Numbered from the stretch's first letter, positions 51,494-59,106 are shown. The stretch is 64,000 bases of DNA from Flavobacteriaceae bacterium (GCA_947456955.1 CANGTQ010000003.1:62001-126000), one strand, 5' to 3'. The notes: generated by a model from the letters alone, not told the origin. Translations and numbers: made by a program.

Positions 51494-51967
51494 TTACTTA
51501 TTCAACCACCAAATACTAGCATTAAGAATAGTCGCAAAACTTACCCAAGCCAAATAGGGAAGTAACAAAAACCCGGCTGTTTTGTTAATTTTTTTGAACA
51601 GATTATAGGTTTCAAAAATCATTAACCAAAGCAGAATAATTTCAATTAAGGCTAAAAAAGGATTATGCAAACCAAAGAAAAGATAAGACCAAAGGGCATT
51701 CAAGCCTAACTGTATCGCAAAGAAACCAAGTGCTTTTTTAGTGGTTTGTTCCTCATAACAATTAGTCCAGACCAAACCGGCAGCAATTCCCATCATGATA
51801 TACAACAATGTCCAAACCGGTCCGAAAATCCAGTTGGGCGGGTTAAAAATGGGCTTTACCAAAGTCGGATACCAGGTTGTAATACTCTCTCTTGTTTCCA
51901 TTCCCGAAAAATAACCAACAGTTAAACATACGGCAACGACCAAAACTATTTTTAAAATCTTTTGCAT
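51494..51967 (-). CDS. TspO/MBR family tryptophan-rich membrane protein
   Basis: A five-helix membrane protein related to the mitochondrial benzodiazepine receptor, which binds porphyrins. Trp-rich signature segments are visible: SITTWYPTLVKPIFNPPNWIFGPVWTLLYIMMG, given here as two parts around the NPPNW motif; then LNALWSYLFFG and WVSFATILNASIWWLN at the C-terminus. I place the start at ATG 51967 (157 residues) because the hydrophobic N-terminus of the family begins there. ATG 51991 is an alternative, as a TATATTTA box (52022-52015 on the minus strand) fits either start. It is unrelated in function to its neighbours. Confidence 0.9.
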   Translation of the reverse strand: MQKILKIVLVVAVCLTVGYFSGMETRESITTWYPTLVKPIFNPPNWIFGPVWTLLYIMMGIAAGLVWTNCYEEQTTKKALGFFAIQLGLNALWSYLFFGLHNPFLALIEIILLWLMIFETYNLFKKINKTAGFLLLPYLAWVSFATILNASIWWLNK

Positions 51968-52076
51968 AGCTAGTAATTTATATATCTTCATCCGAGCATT
52001 GCGAACGGACGGAGTAAATATACTAAACGAAAATCAGTTGCTTTTATAAAATATCAATTGCTTTTTATAAAAAAAG

Positions 52077-52084
52077 TATCTTTG
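52077..52084 (+). promoter_or_regulatory. -7 promoter box for the mevalonate operon
   Basis: TATCTTTG lies 17 bases before the mvaD ATG. The nearest TTG (52058-52060) gives a short 16-base spacer. The region also holds a direct repeat TTGCTTTTATAAAA-like (52038 and 52058). Confidence 0.55.
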
Positions 52085-52101
52085 CCTTAAATTTCAAATC
52101 T

Positions 52102-53220
52102 ATGTTGTCCGAAAAGGAGTTTATTTCAAAACCATTTTCATCTGTAATCGAAAACGGAAATTTTCAATGGAGTGCGCCAAGCAACATTGCTTTAGTAAAA
52201 TATTGGGGGAAAAAAGATAAACAAATTCCAGCCAACCCTTCGATAAGTTTTACGTTAAACAATTGTAAAACGATTACCAAATTGGCTTTCGTAAAGCGAG
52301 GCATATCGACTGCGCTCGATGTGAGAACTTCTGTTTTTTCATTTGATTTGTTATTTGAAGGCAAACCTAAAGAAGATTTCAAACCCAAAATTCAAAAATT
52401 CTTCGAACGCATTGAAATCTATTGCCCTTATTTGAAAGATTATCATTTTACGATTGACACCGAAAATACGTTCCCTCATAGTTCCGGCATTGCTTCTTCG
52501 GCATCCGGAATGGCAGCTTTAGCCATGAATATTATGAGTTTGGAAAAAGCTTTATCCCGAAACTTCGGGACTGCTATGACAGAAGATTATTTTTATCAAA
52601 AAGCTTCTTTTTTAGCAAGATTAGGTTCAGGAAGTGCTTGTAGAAGTATAAAAGGAAGCGTAGTCGTTTGGGGAAATCATGTAGAAATTAATGATAGTTC
52701 CGATTTGTTTGGTGTAGAATTTCCTTCAACTATTCATGCCAATTTCAACAACTATCAGGATACCATTTTGTTAGTTGATAAAGGCGAAAAGCAGGTTTCA
52801 TCAACGGTTGGACACGATTTGATGCACAATCATCCTTTTGCTGAAAAACGATTTGCACAAGCGCATCACAATTTGTCCAGTATAAAAAAAGTTTTGGAAA
52901 CCGGCGATATAGAAAACTTTATCAAAATTGTTGAAAGTGAAGCCTTGACATTGCATGCGATGATGATGACATCACTACCCTATTTTATATTAATGAAACC
53001 TAACACACTGGAAATCATAAATAAAATTTGGAAATTCAGAAATGAAACCAAAACTCCGGTTTGTTTTACTTTAGATGCAGGAGCAAACGTACATGTATTG
53101 TACCCCGAAAACGTTAGAGAAAATGTTTTACAATTTATTAAGGACGAATTAGTTGGCTATTGTCAAAATGGTAACTATATTTGTGATGCAATTGGAAACG
53201 GAAGTCAAATTTTAACCTAG
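52102..53220 (+). CDS. mvaD: Diphosphomevalonate decarboxylase
   Basis: A GHMP-fold enzyme that makes isopentenyl diphosphate from mevalonate diphosphate. Signatures are SAPSNIALVKYWGKKD (residues about 24-39), NPSISFTLNN, the ATP-loop HSSGIASSASGMAALAMN and LGSGSACRSIKGSVVVWG. The catalytic Asp region is CFTLDAGANVHVLYP. The 372 residues are slightly longer than I expect. Two short segments look like repeat insertions: about 67-76 (GISTALDVRT) and 152-157 (SRNFGT). Both keep the frame and lie between conserved motifs, so the enzyme should still work. It heads the isoprenoid operon. Confidence 0.94.
   Translation: MLSEKEFISKPFSSVIENGNFQWSAPSNIALVKYWGKKDKQIPANPSISFTLNNCKTITKLAFVKRGISTALDVRTSVFSFDLLFEGKPKEDFKPKIQKFFERIEIYCPYLKDYHFTIDTENTFPHSSGIASSASGMAALAMNIMSLEKALSRNFGTAMTEDYFYQKASFLARLGSGSACRSIKGSVVVWGNHVEINDSSDLFGVEFPSTIHANFNNYQDTILLVDKGEKQVSSTVGHDLMHNHPFAEKRFAQAHHNLSSIKKVLETGDIENFIKIVESEALTLHAMMMTSLPYFILMKPNTLEIINKIWKFRNETKTPVCFTLDAGANVHVLYPENVRENVLQFIKDELVGYCQNGNYICDAIGNGSQILT
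52302..52326. repeat. CGCTC-type palindromic repeat inside mvaD
   Basis: CATATCGA and TCGATGTG are near-complementary around CTGCGC. The sequence TCGACTGCGCTC matches TCGACTACGCTC of the intergenic element at 62459-62484 at 11 of 12 bases. It encodes ISTALDV. Confidence 0.65.
52555..52570. repeat. 16-bp palindrome TCCCGAA-AC-TTCGGGA inside mvaD
   Basis: TCCCGAAACTTCGGGA is the exact reverse complement of the element at 46254-46269. Here it is read in another phase and gives SRNFG. Confidence 0.75.
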
Positions 53221-53228
53221 TTACAACT

Positions 53229-53453
53229 ATGGATATTCAAGCAGAAAAAATATCGTTAGCTCAGTTATTACTTAAGACAGAGGATGTTACAATTATAAAA
53301 AAGGTTAAAGCTATTTTTAATACACAAAAAGAAGATTGGTGGGATGAATTAAGTACTGCTCAAAAAGAAGCTATAAATGAAGGGTTAGATGATTTTGAAA
53401 ATGGAAGAACTTTTTCTTATGAAGAGGTAAAAAAACAGTTAGGAATATTTTGA
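53229..53453 (+). CDS. Antitoxin of a ParE/RelE-type module
   Basis: A 74-residue acidic protein. Its C-terminal half, EDWWDELSTAQKEAINEGLDDFENGRTFSYEEVKKQLGIF, carries the INEGLDDFENGR and SYEEVKKQ motifs typical of Bacteroidetes addiction-module antitoxins. The N-terminal part (KISLAQLLLKTEDVTIIKKVKAIF) is probably the DNA-binding and dimer region. It lies 8 bases after mvaD and overlaps the toxin start by 4 bases. It likely neutralises the toxin and represses transcription, inferred from the family. Confidence 0.88.
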   Translation: MDIQAEKISLAQLLLKTEDVTIIKKVKAIFNTQKEDWWDELSTAQKEAINEGLDDFENGRTFSYEEVKKQLGIF

Positions 53454-53746
53454 AAGAATTGATTTTTACTGAAAGAAGTCTCAAAGAAATAAAAAACATT
53501 TCTGAGTTTATTACAGTAAAATGGTCTATAAGAGTAAATTTAAAGTTTTTGAATAAATTAAAATCTAACTTTGATTTACTAATAATCAATCCAGAAATTT
53601 TTCCACCTATACAGCAAAAGAAATTAAGGAAATGTGTTGTTTCAAAACAAACAACAATTTTTTATAAAATAGAAAAAAATCAAATTATCATAGTTTCGGT
53701 TTTCGACTCAAGACAAAACCCTTTAAAAATCAATAAAATAAAATAA
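53450..53746 (+). CDS. RelE/ParE-superfamily toxin
   Basis: A 98-residue basic protein with the RelE/ParE fold pattern: an N-terminal FTERSLKEIKNISEFI helix region, FLNKLKSNFDLLIINPEIFPPI, then RKCVVSKQTTIFYKIEKNQIIIVSVFDSRQNP, whose C-terminal VFDSRQNP motif is typical of ParE-like plasmid stabilisation toxins. The start is TTG, overlapping the antitoxin stop in the tetramer TTGA, so translation is coupled. The target (gyrase or ribosome-bound mRNA) cannot be decided by eye. The module splits an otherwise functional mevalonate operon. Confidence 0.87.
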   Translation: MKELIFTERSLKEIKNISEFITVKWSIRVNLKFLNKLKSNFDLLIINPEIFPPIQQKKLRKCVVSKQTTIFYKIEKNQIIIVSVFDSRQNPLKINKIK

Positions 53747-53757
53747 TTTTCTTGCCT

Positions 53758-54696
53758 ATGAAAGGACCATTATTCTACTCAAAAATTCTTCTCTTCGGAG
53801 AATACGGAATTATTAAAGATTCTAAAGGTTTATCTATTCCTTATAATTTTTACAATGGCGCTTTGAAAGTGGATGAAAATCCAACGCAAGAAGCCATTAA
53901 ATCCAATGCAAGTTTGAGAAGATTTGTTACTTATTTAGAAAACCTTCAGCAAGAGCAACCAGAACTTGTAACTTTCAATATTGAAATACTAAAAGCCGAT
54001 GTTGAACGCGGAATGTATTTTGATTCCAGTATTCCTCAAGGTTATGGTGTTGGTAGTAGCGGCGCATTGGTTGCTGCTATTTATGATAAATATGCCAATA
54101 ACAAAATCACCGTTTTAGAAAATTTGACCCGTGATAAATTATTGCAATTAAAAGCCATTTTTTCTCAAATGGAATCCTTTTTTCATGGTAAAAGTTCAGG
54201 ACTTGACCCTTTGAATAGTTATTTGAGTATTCCAATTCTTATTAATTCTAAAGATAATATTGAAGCTACTGGAATTCCATCACAAAGCACCACCGGAAAA
54301 GGCGCTGTGTTTTTGTTAGACTCCGGAATTGTAGGCGAAACAGCTCCAATGGTCAATATCTTTATGGAAAACCTAAAAGAAGAAGGGTTCCGTAAAATGC
54401 TGAAAACACAATTCGTAAAATATACCGATGCTTGTGTGGATAACTTCCTTGGCGGCGATATGAAATCTTTATTTGCTAATACTAAGCAATTGTCTAAAGT
54501 AGTTTTAAACAACTTCAAACCGATGATTCCAGAACAATTTCACGGCGTTTGGCAACGTGGTATTGACACTAACGATTACTACTTAAAACTTTGCGGTTCC
54601 GGTGGTGGTGGTTATATATTAGGTTTTACTAAAGACTTAGAAAAAGCGAAAAGATCCTTAAAAGATTATAAATTGGAAGTGGTTTACCAATTTTAA
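53758..54696 (+). CDS. Mevalonate kinase-type GHMP kinase
   Basis: A 312-residue GHMP kinase that phosphorylates mevalonate. Motif 1 is FYSKILLFGEYGIIKDSKGLSIPY (in two parts around FGEYG); motif 2, the ATP loop, is IPQGYGVGSSGALVAAIYDKY; the conserved FHGKSSGLDPLNSYLSIPI has the catalytic Asp; motif 3 is LKLCGSGGGGYILGFTKD. The start is ATG 53758; an in-frame TTG 6 bases earlier is less likely. It begins 11 bases after the toxin gene stop and 10 bases before the UbiA gene. Substrate identity is supported by the mvaD neighbour. Confidence 0.92.
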   Translation: MKGPLFYSKILLFGEYGIIKDSKGLSIPYNFYNGALKVDENPTQEAIKSNASLRRFVTYLENLQQEQPELVTFNIEILKADVERGMYFDSSIPQGYGVGSSGALVAAIYDKYANNKITVLENLTRDKLLQLKAIFSQMESFFHGKSSGLDPLNSYLSIPILINSKDNIEATGIPSQSTTGKGAVFLLDSGIVGETAPMVNIFMENLKEEGFRKMLKTQFVKYTDACVDNFLGGDMKSLFANTKQLSKVVLNNFKPMIPEQFHGVWQRGIDTNDYYLKLCGSGGGGYILGFTKDLEKAKRSLKDYKLEVVYQF

Positions 54697-54706
54697 TTTT
54701 ACCAAA

Positions 54707-55624
54707 ATGCTCAGCCGAAAAAGCAAACACTTATTGCTGAAAATTGTCAGCATGTTTTCTGTTATTCGCGGTTATAACATTCCTATCATTGCTTTAGCAC
54801 AATATCTTTCAGCTATTTTTATTTTGGCTCCCGAAAAAAGAGCGTTAAATGTCTTGCTCGATTTCAACTTATTTATCATCGTAATTGTTTCCAGTTTAAC
54901 TATTGCTTCTGGTTATATCATTAATAATTTTTATGATAGTGAAAAAGATTTAATAAATCGCCCCAACAAATCACAACTCGACCGCTTGGTGAGTCAAAAA
55001 ACAAAACTTAAAGTTTATTTTACTGTGAATTTTATTGTTTTCTTACTATCATTTTTTGTTTCGTTTCGCGCTGTTTTATTCTTCTCGACCTATATTTTCC
55101 TAATTTGGTTTTATTCTCATAAACTCAAAAAAATGGCGATAGTTGGAAATATGACCGCAGCATTTCTAGCAGTTCTGCCCTTTTTTGCCATTTTACTTTA
55201 TTACAAAAACATATATCCGCAGATTTTTGCTCACGCTAATTTCCTTTTTCTTTTGCTTATAATCCGTGAAATAATAAAAGATTTAGAAAACATAAAGGGC
55301 GATATTGCAAACGATTATCAAACGATACCTGTAATGTTTGGTGAAAGCACTGCAAAAAAAATTATTACATTTCTAACCGTTTTGACAATAATTCCAATTT
55401 ATTTCCTAGTCGAAATATTTGAAGTTGGATATATGGATATTTACTTCTATGTGAGTTTAATTATTTTGATTTTCTTCCTGCAAAAACTTTGGAAATCCAA
55501 CTCCAAACCCGATTATTTAAAACTTCATAACATGTTAAAATTTTTGGTAGTCTCGGGTGTTTTCTGCATTGTTTTAATCGATCCCGAAGTGCTGGTTAAC
55601 GGCAGAAGACTGTTGAAGTTTTAA
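54707..55624 (+). CDS. UbiA-family prenyltransferase (geranylgeranylglycerol-phosphate type)
   Basis: An integral membrane prenyltransferase with about 8-9 hydrophobic segments in 305 residues. The first Asp-rich motif is NNFYDSEKDLINRPNKS (residues about 81-97), the second is IREIIKDLENIKGDIANDYQTIPVMFG. Flavobacterial homologues are annotated as geranylgeranylglycerol-phosphate geranylgeranyltransferase, though a quinone-related role is also possible. It is the last gene of the mevalonate operon, thus consuming a product of the same pathway. The gene ends just before a structured intergenic repeat. Confidence 0.88.
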   Translation: MLSRKSKHLLLKIVSMFSVIRGYNIPIIALAQYLSAIFILAPEKRALNVLLDFNLFIIVIVSSLTIASGYIINNFYDSEKDLINRPNKSQLDRLVSQKTKLKVYFTVNFIVFLLSFFVSFRAVLFFSTYIFLIWFYSHKLKKMAIVGNMTAAFLAVLPFFAILLYYKNIYPQIFAHANFLFLLLIIREIIKDLENIKGDIANDYQTIPVMFGESTAKKIITFLTVLTIIPIYFLVEIFEVGYMDIYFYVSLIILIFFLQKLWKSNSKPDYLKLHNMLKFLVVSGVFCIVLIDPEVLVNGRRLLKF

Positions 55625-55629
55625 CTGTT

Positions 55630-55730
55630 TCATAGCCCGGATGGGAACGGCATCCTTTTTATCCTGAACTTGTTTCAGGATCCTGAAATAAGTTCAGGAT
55701 AAAAAGATATAGTGAACAGCCGGAAATAGC
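55630..55730. repeat. Structured intergenic repeat with 52-bp near-perfect palindrome
   Basis: 55655-55706 is a palindrome with a single mismatched pair (55672/55689). Its outer arms are TTTTTATCCTGAACTT and AAGTTCAGGATAAAAA, and its core is TTTCAGGATCCTGAAA. It is preceded by a small stem GGATG/CATCC (55639-55643 / 55651-55655) in AGCCCGGATGGGAACGGCAT, and followed by AAAAAGATATAGTGAACAGC and CGGAAATAGC. From memory, similar framed hairpins recur in Flavobacterium genomes. There is no T-run past the right arm, so it is not a plain terminator. Confidence 0.75.
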
Positions 55731-55754
55731 AACTGAAAAAGCAACTGAAATACG

Positions 55755-55762
55755 TATCTTTG
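55755..55762 (+). promoter_or_regulatory. -7 promoter box for the pseudouridine synthase gene
   Basis: TATCTTTG, 17 bases ahead of the ATG at 55780. At 19 bases upstream stands CTG instead of TTG. Confidence 0.5.
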
Positions 55763-55779
55763 CGACAAATTACAGAATT

Positions 55780-56718
55780 ATGAATAACAATGAAGGCAAT
55801 AATAAGCGAAGTGGCTCCCGTCCAAATAGTTCGAGACCAAGTTCGAATAAGCCAAGCCGAGCCGGAAGCGAACGAAGCGGAGCTAAACCTGCCATGGCTA
55901 AGCGTGCCCAAGGACCTAAAAAAGCTAAGCCTAGCACAAAAGCCGATACAGCTCTTTCAAATAAAGTTGAAAAGAAACCGAATCAAGCAGCAAAAAGACC
56001 AAAAGCAGCTGATGAAATTCGTTTGAATAAATACATTGCCAATTCAGGGGCATGTTCCCGTCGTGATGCTGATATATACATTCAATCGGGGAATGTGAAA
56101 GTAAATGGAATTCCAGTTACAGAAATGGGTTATCTAGTAAAACCAGGAGATGTTGTTAACTTTGATGGAGCCACTTTAACTCCGGAAAAAAAAGAATACA
56201 TCTTGCTAAACAAACCGAAAAACTTCACAACAGCTCTTGATGAAGGACAAGAATATCGTAATGTATTAGAGTTGGTAAAAGGTTCTACCTCTGCAAAAAT
56301 TGGTGCTATTGGCAGAATGGATAAAAACACTACTGGCTTGTTATTGTTTACAAACGATACCGATATGATTAGAAAATTTACCTTGCCTAATCAGAAATCA
56401 TCAAAAATTTACCAAGTTTCATTGGATAAAAACCTTAAGTTTGATGACTTAGAAAAAATCAGCAAAGGGCTCACAATTGACGGACATAAAGTGCTCGTTC
56501 AGGAAGTAAGCTACATAGAAAACGAACCAAAAAGTGAAATCGGGTTACAATTAAAATCGCCAAATGTGAAAGTCGTTCGTTCTATTTTCGAACATTTAGA
56601 ATATGATGTTCTTCGAATCGACAGAGTTGCTTTTGCGGGTTTAACCAAAAAGAATTTACCACGAGGCAATTGGCGATTCTTAACCGAACAGGAAATTATC
56701 AATTTGAAAAATAGTTAA
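55780..56718 (+). CDS. RsuA/RluB-family pseudouridine synthase with basic N-terminal extension
   Basis: Converts a uridine in rRNA to pseudouridine. Residues 1-80 are a disordered, Lys/Arg/Ser/Pro-rich extension (NNKRSGSRPNSSRPSSNKPS and similar). An S4 RNA-binding domain follows (about 81-140, RLNKYIANSGACSRRDADIY). The catalytic domain (about 141-312) holds the catalytic Asp in AIGRMDKNTTGLLLFTND and the closing RIDRVAFAGLTKKNLPRGNWR. The overall pattern matches RluB/RsuA, most likely 23S rRNA RluB. Such low-complexity extensions are common in Bacteroidetes members. It is independently transcribed from a -7 box 17 bases upstream. Confidence 0.92.
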   Translation: MNNNEGNNKRSGSRPNSSRPSSNKPSRAGSERSGAKPAMAKRAQGPKKAKPSTKADTALSNKVEKKPNQAAKRPKAADEIRLNKYIANSGACSRRDADIYIQSGNVKVNGIPVTEMGYLVKPGDVVNFDGATLTPEKKEYILLNKPKNFTTALDEGQEYRNVLELVKGSTSAKIGAIGRMDKNTTGLLLFTNDTDMIRKFTLPNQKSSKIYQVSLDKNLKFDDLEKISKGLTIDGHKVLVQEVSYIENEPKSEIGLQLKSPNVKVVRSIFEHLEYDVLRIDRVAFAGLTKKNLPRGNWRFLTEQEIINLKNS

Positions 56719-56724
56719 AACTCA

Positions 56725-56792
56725 TTTGAACCATTAATAAATTCTGTAACATTAAGTCAAACTTAATTACCTTAATTTCTTAATGGTTTAAA
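56725..56792. repeat. Intergenic palindromic element, copy F
   Basis: TTTGAACCATTAA (56725-56737) and TTAATGGTTTAAA (56780-56792) are complementary except at one position. The inner hairpin ATTAAG-N5-CTTAAT is at 56751-56767. It belongs to the AACCATTAAG family and lies just downstream of the pseudouridine synthase gene. Confidence 0.8.
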
Positions 56793-56832
56793 AAAAATAA
56801 TAAGTGTAATAAGAAAGCTTATTAGGAACATT

Positions 56833-56860
56833 TTGACAAACTCAAAAAAAAGTATATTTA
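56833..56860 (+). promoter_or_regulatory. Promoter upstream of the NTF2-like gene
   Basis: TTG (56833-56835), 17 bases, then TATATTTA (56853-56860). A strong hairpin begins only 8 bases further on. Confidence 0.55.
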
Positions 56861-56867
56861 CAATCAT

Positions 56868-56898
56868 AAATCCTCTCGTTATGAGAACGAGAGGATTT
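56868..56898 (+). terminator. Terminator-like hairpin in the NTF2-like gene leader
   Basis: AAATCCTCTCGTT (56868-56880) pairs perfectly with AACGAGAGGATTT (56886-56898), followed by T residues. It sits between the promoter box and the ATG at 56913, so it is either the end of the upstream transcript or an attenuator. Confidence 0.75.
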
Positions 56899-56912
56899 TT
56901 CATTTAAAAACT

Positions 56913-57275
56913 ATGTCAGCAGAAAAAAACTTATCGATTGCAATGTTTTGGTTTGAAGCGTTTAATGCGCATAATTTAGAAAAGTTATTGTCGTTATATG
57001 ATGACGAAGCCCAACATTTTAGTCCAAAATTAAAGATCCGCCATCCGGAAACTAACGGTTTGGTTACCGGAAAAGAAGCACTTCGCACCTGGTGGAAAGA
57101 TTCCTTTGACCGATTGCCGAGTTTGCATTATAAAGTAACTTCCCTAACATCAAATGCCGACAGGGTTTTTATGGAATATATTCGGATGGTTGAAAACGAA
57201 GAGAACATGTCCGTTGCCGAAGTATTAGAAATCAAAGAAGGAAGAATCGTTTTTTCTCGGGTGTATCACGGATAA
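56913..57275 (+). CDS. NTF2-like / SnoaL-type polyketide cyclase-fold protein
   Basis: A 120-residue cytoplasmic protein of the NTF2-like superfamily. The N-terminal helix and first strand are seen in FWFEAFNAHNLEKLLSLYDDEAQHFSPKL, followed by GKEALRTWWKDSFDRLPSLHYKVTSL and the strand pair RVFMEYIRMVE / EVLEIKEGRIVFSRVYHG. These match SnoaL-like domains. Such proteins include small isomerases and ligand-binding proteins; no catalytic residues can be assigned. It starts right after a terminator-like hairpin and is probably transcribed alone. Confidence 0.85.
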   Translation: MSAEKNLSIAMFWFEAFNAHNLEKLLSLYDDEAQHFSPKLKIRHPETNGLVTGKEALRTWWKDSFDRLPSLHYKVTSLTSNADRVFMEYIRMVENEENMSVAEVLEIKEGRIVFSRVYHG

Positions 57276-57339
57276 TTTTATATTTTAGTAACAAATTTTT
57301 AAACTATCAAAAATGGTTTTACCAACTAATCACTTAAAC

Positions 57340-59106
57340 ATGAGAAAATTAAACACAATTTTTGTAATAGTCCTTCTTTCATTACTAGTTGTAAACTGCA
57401 AATCTGAAAAGAAAGAACAAAATTTCAAAGCCATTACCGATGCTTATTTTGATGGCAAAAACGAGTTAAATCCTTTAGACGCTACTCAAAATGGTCAAAA
57501 CGAATACAACGACAAACTAGTATTTGAAATGACTGATTCGTACCGAAAAAAGCAAGCCGCTTTTTATGATAAATTCGAAAATGAATTGACAACTATTGAT
57601 ACGACTGCTTTATCTGCTGAAGAAAAAAATAGCTACGACATCATCAAATGGGAAGTTGCTGTAGGGAAAGATTTATTGAAATATGATACCAATTTGATGC
57701 CTATTCATCAGTTTTGGGGAACTCATTTAACGATGGGTCAATTTGCCGGCGGAACAAGTGCGCAGCCATTTAAAACCGAAAAAGATTATAAAAATTTCCT
57801 GAAAAGAATGGATTTATTTGCGGTTTGGGTAGATTCAGCAATGGTTTACATGAAAAAAGGAATCGATAAAGGAATGGTTTTGCCAAAAGCATTGACTGTA
57901 AAAATGATTCCTCAGTTTGAAAGTATGGTAACTCCAAATGTAGAAGACAATCTTTTTTATTCTGCTTTAAAAGCTTTCCCAAAAGAAATTACAACCGACC
58001 AACAAGAGACTTTAAAAAAAGAATACGCTGCTACAATCAAAGAAAAACTAGAGCCACAATTCAAAAAAATAACTGCCTTTTTGAAAAACGAATACCTTCC
58101 GGCTTCAAGAACTACAAGTGGAATTGGCAGTTTGCCAAATGGAAAGGAGTTGTACAAAGTATATGCAAAACAATGGACAACAACTACCAAAACTCCGGAA
58201 GAAATTCATGCGCTTGGCTTAAAAGAAGTAGCGCGAATCAAAGCCGAAATGGAAAAAGTAAAAGACCAGGTTGGATTCAAAGGAACTATAAATGAATTTT
58301 TTGAGCATGTTAGAACCAAACCTGAATTAATGTCTTTCAAAACACCAGAGGAAGTTATTGCCAACTTCGAAAAAATACATCAAACCATTAAACCTAATGT
58401 TGACAAATTGTTTTCGTTGCAACCAAAATGTCCTTTCCAGATAAAAAGAACAGAAGCTTTTAGAGAAAAAACAGCTAGTGCCGAATACAGCCAAGGCACA
58501 GCAGACGGATCAAGACCGGGTGTTTTCTATGTGCCGATTCCGGATGTAAAAGCATATAATTATTATGGCGACGAAGATTTATTTCTGCACGAAGCTATTC
58601 CCGGACATCATTTCCAAATTTCATTACAACAAGAAAATAATGAATTGCCGAATTTCAGAAAATTTGCTTGGTTTGGCGCTTATGGCGAAGGTTGGGCTTT
58701 GTACACTGAAAGTTTAGGAAAAGAGTTGGGTTTATATACTGATCCATATCAATACTTTGGTATGTTAGGAAACGAAATGCACCGAGCTGTTCGTTTAGTA
58801 GTTGATACCGGAATTCATAATAAAGGCTGGACGCGTGAGCAGGCGATTAAATATTCATTAGATAACGAAGCCGAAAGCGAAGCCGGAATTATTGCTGAAA
58901 TTGAACGCTACATGGCAATTCCTGGACAAGCATTGTCATATAAAATGGGACAACTGAAAATATTAGAATTACGTAAAAAAGCACAAGACAAGATGAAAGA
59001 CAAATTTGATATTAAAGTTTTCCATCAAAAGATACTGGAATCCGGAGTGTTGCCCCTAGCACTGTTGGAAAAGAAAATAAACAACTGGATAGAAAGCGGT
59101 AAATAA
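57340..59106 (+). CDS. DUF885 family putative metallopeptidase lipoprotein
   Basis: A 588-residue exported protein of the DUF885 family, regarded as zinc metallopeptidases. I choose ATG 57340 because it gives a proper lipoprotein signal (MRKLNTIFVIVLLSLLVVNC, Cys20); an in-frame ATG at 57313 would place nine residues before it. The metal motif is DLFLHEAIPGHHFQISLQQE (HE-x4-HH, residues about 415-430), with GEGWALYTESLGKELGLY after it, the downstream Glu ligand region. The C-terminal GQALSYKMGQLKILELRKKA is a family hallmark. Likely periplasmic and involved in peptide degradation, inferred. Confidence 0.88.
   Translation: MRKLNTIFVIVLLSLLVVNCKSEKKEQNFKAITDAYFDGKNELNPLDATQNGQNEYNDKLVFEMTDSYRKKQAAFYDKFENELTTIDTTALSAEEKNSYDIIKWEVAVGKDLLKYDTNLMPIHQFWGTHLTMGQFAGGTSAQPFKTEKDYKNFLKRMDLFAVWVDSAMVYMKKGIDKGMVLPKALTVKMIPQFESMVTPNVEDNLFYSALKAFPKEITTDQQETLKKEYAATIKEKLEPQFKKITAFLKNEYLPASRTTSGIGSLPNGKELYKVYAKQWTTTTKTPEEIHALGLKEVARIKAEMEKVKDQVGFKGTINEFFEHVRTKPELMSFKTPEEVIANFEKIHQTIKPNVDKLFSLQPKCPFQIKRTEAFREKTASAEYSQGTADGSRPGVFYVPIPDVKAYNYYGDEDLFLHEAIPGHHFQISLQQENNELPNFRKFAWFGAYGEGWALYTESLGKELGLYTDPYQYFGMLGNEMHRAVRLVVDTGIHNKGWTREQAIKYSLDNEAESEAGIIAEIERYMAIPGQALSYKMGQLKILELRKKAQDKMKDKFDIKVFHQKILESGVLPLALLEKKINNWIESGK

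Noticed and set aside
55655-55706. The 52-bp palindrome as a simple terminator of the UbiA gene
   Set aside because: No T-run follows the right arm on the plus strand, and conserved-looking flanking boxes extend beyond it, so I treat it as a repeat or structured element.
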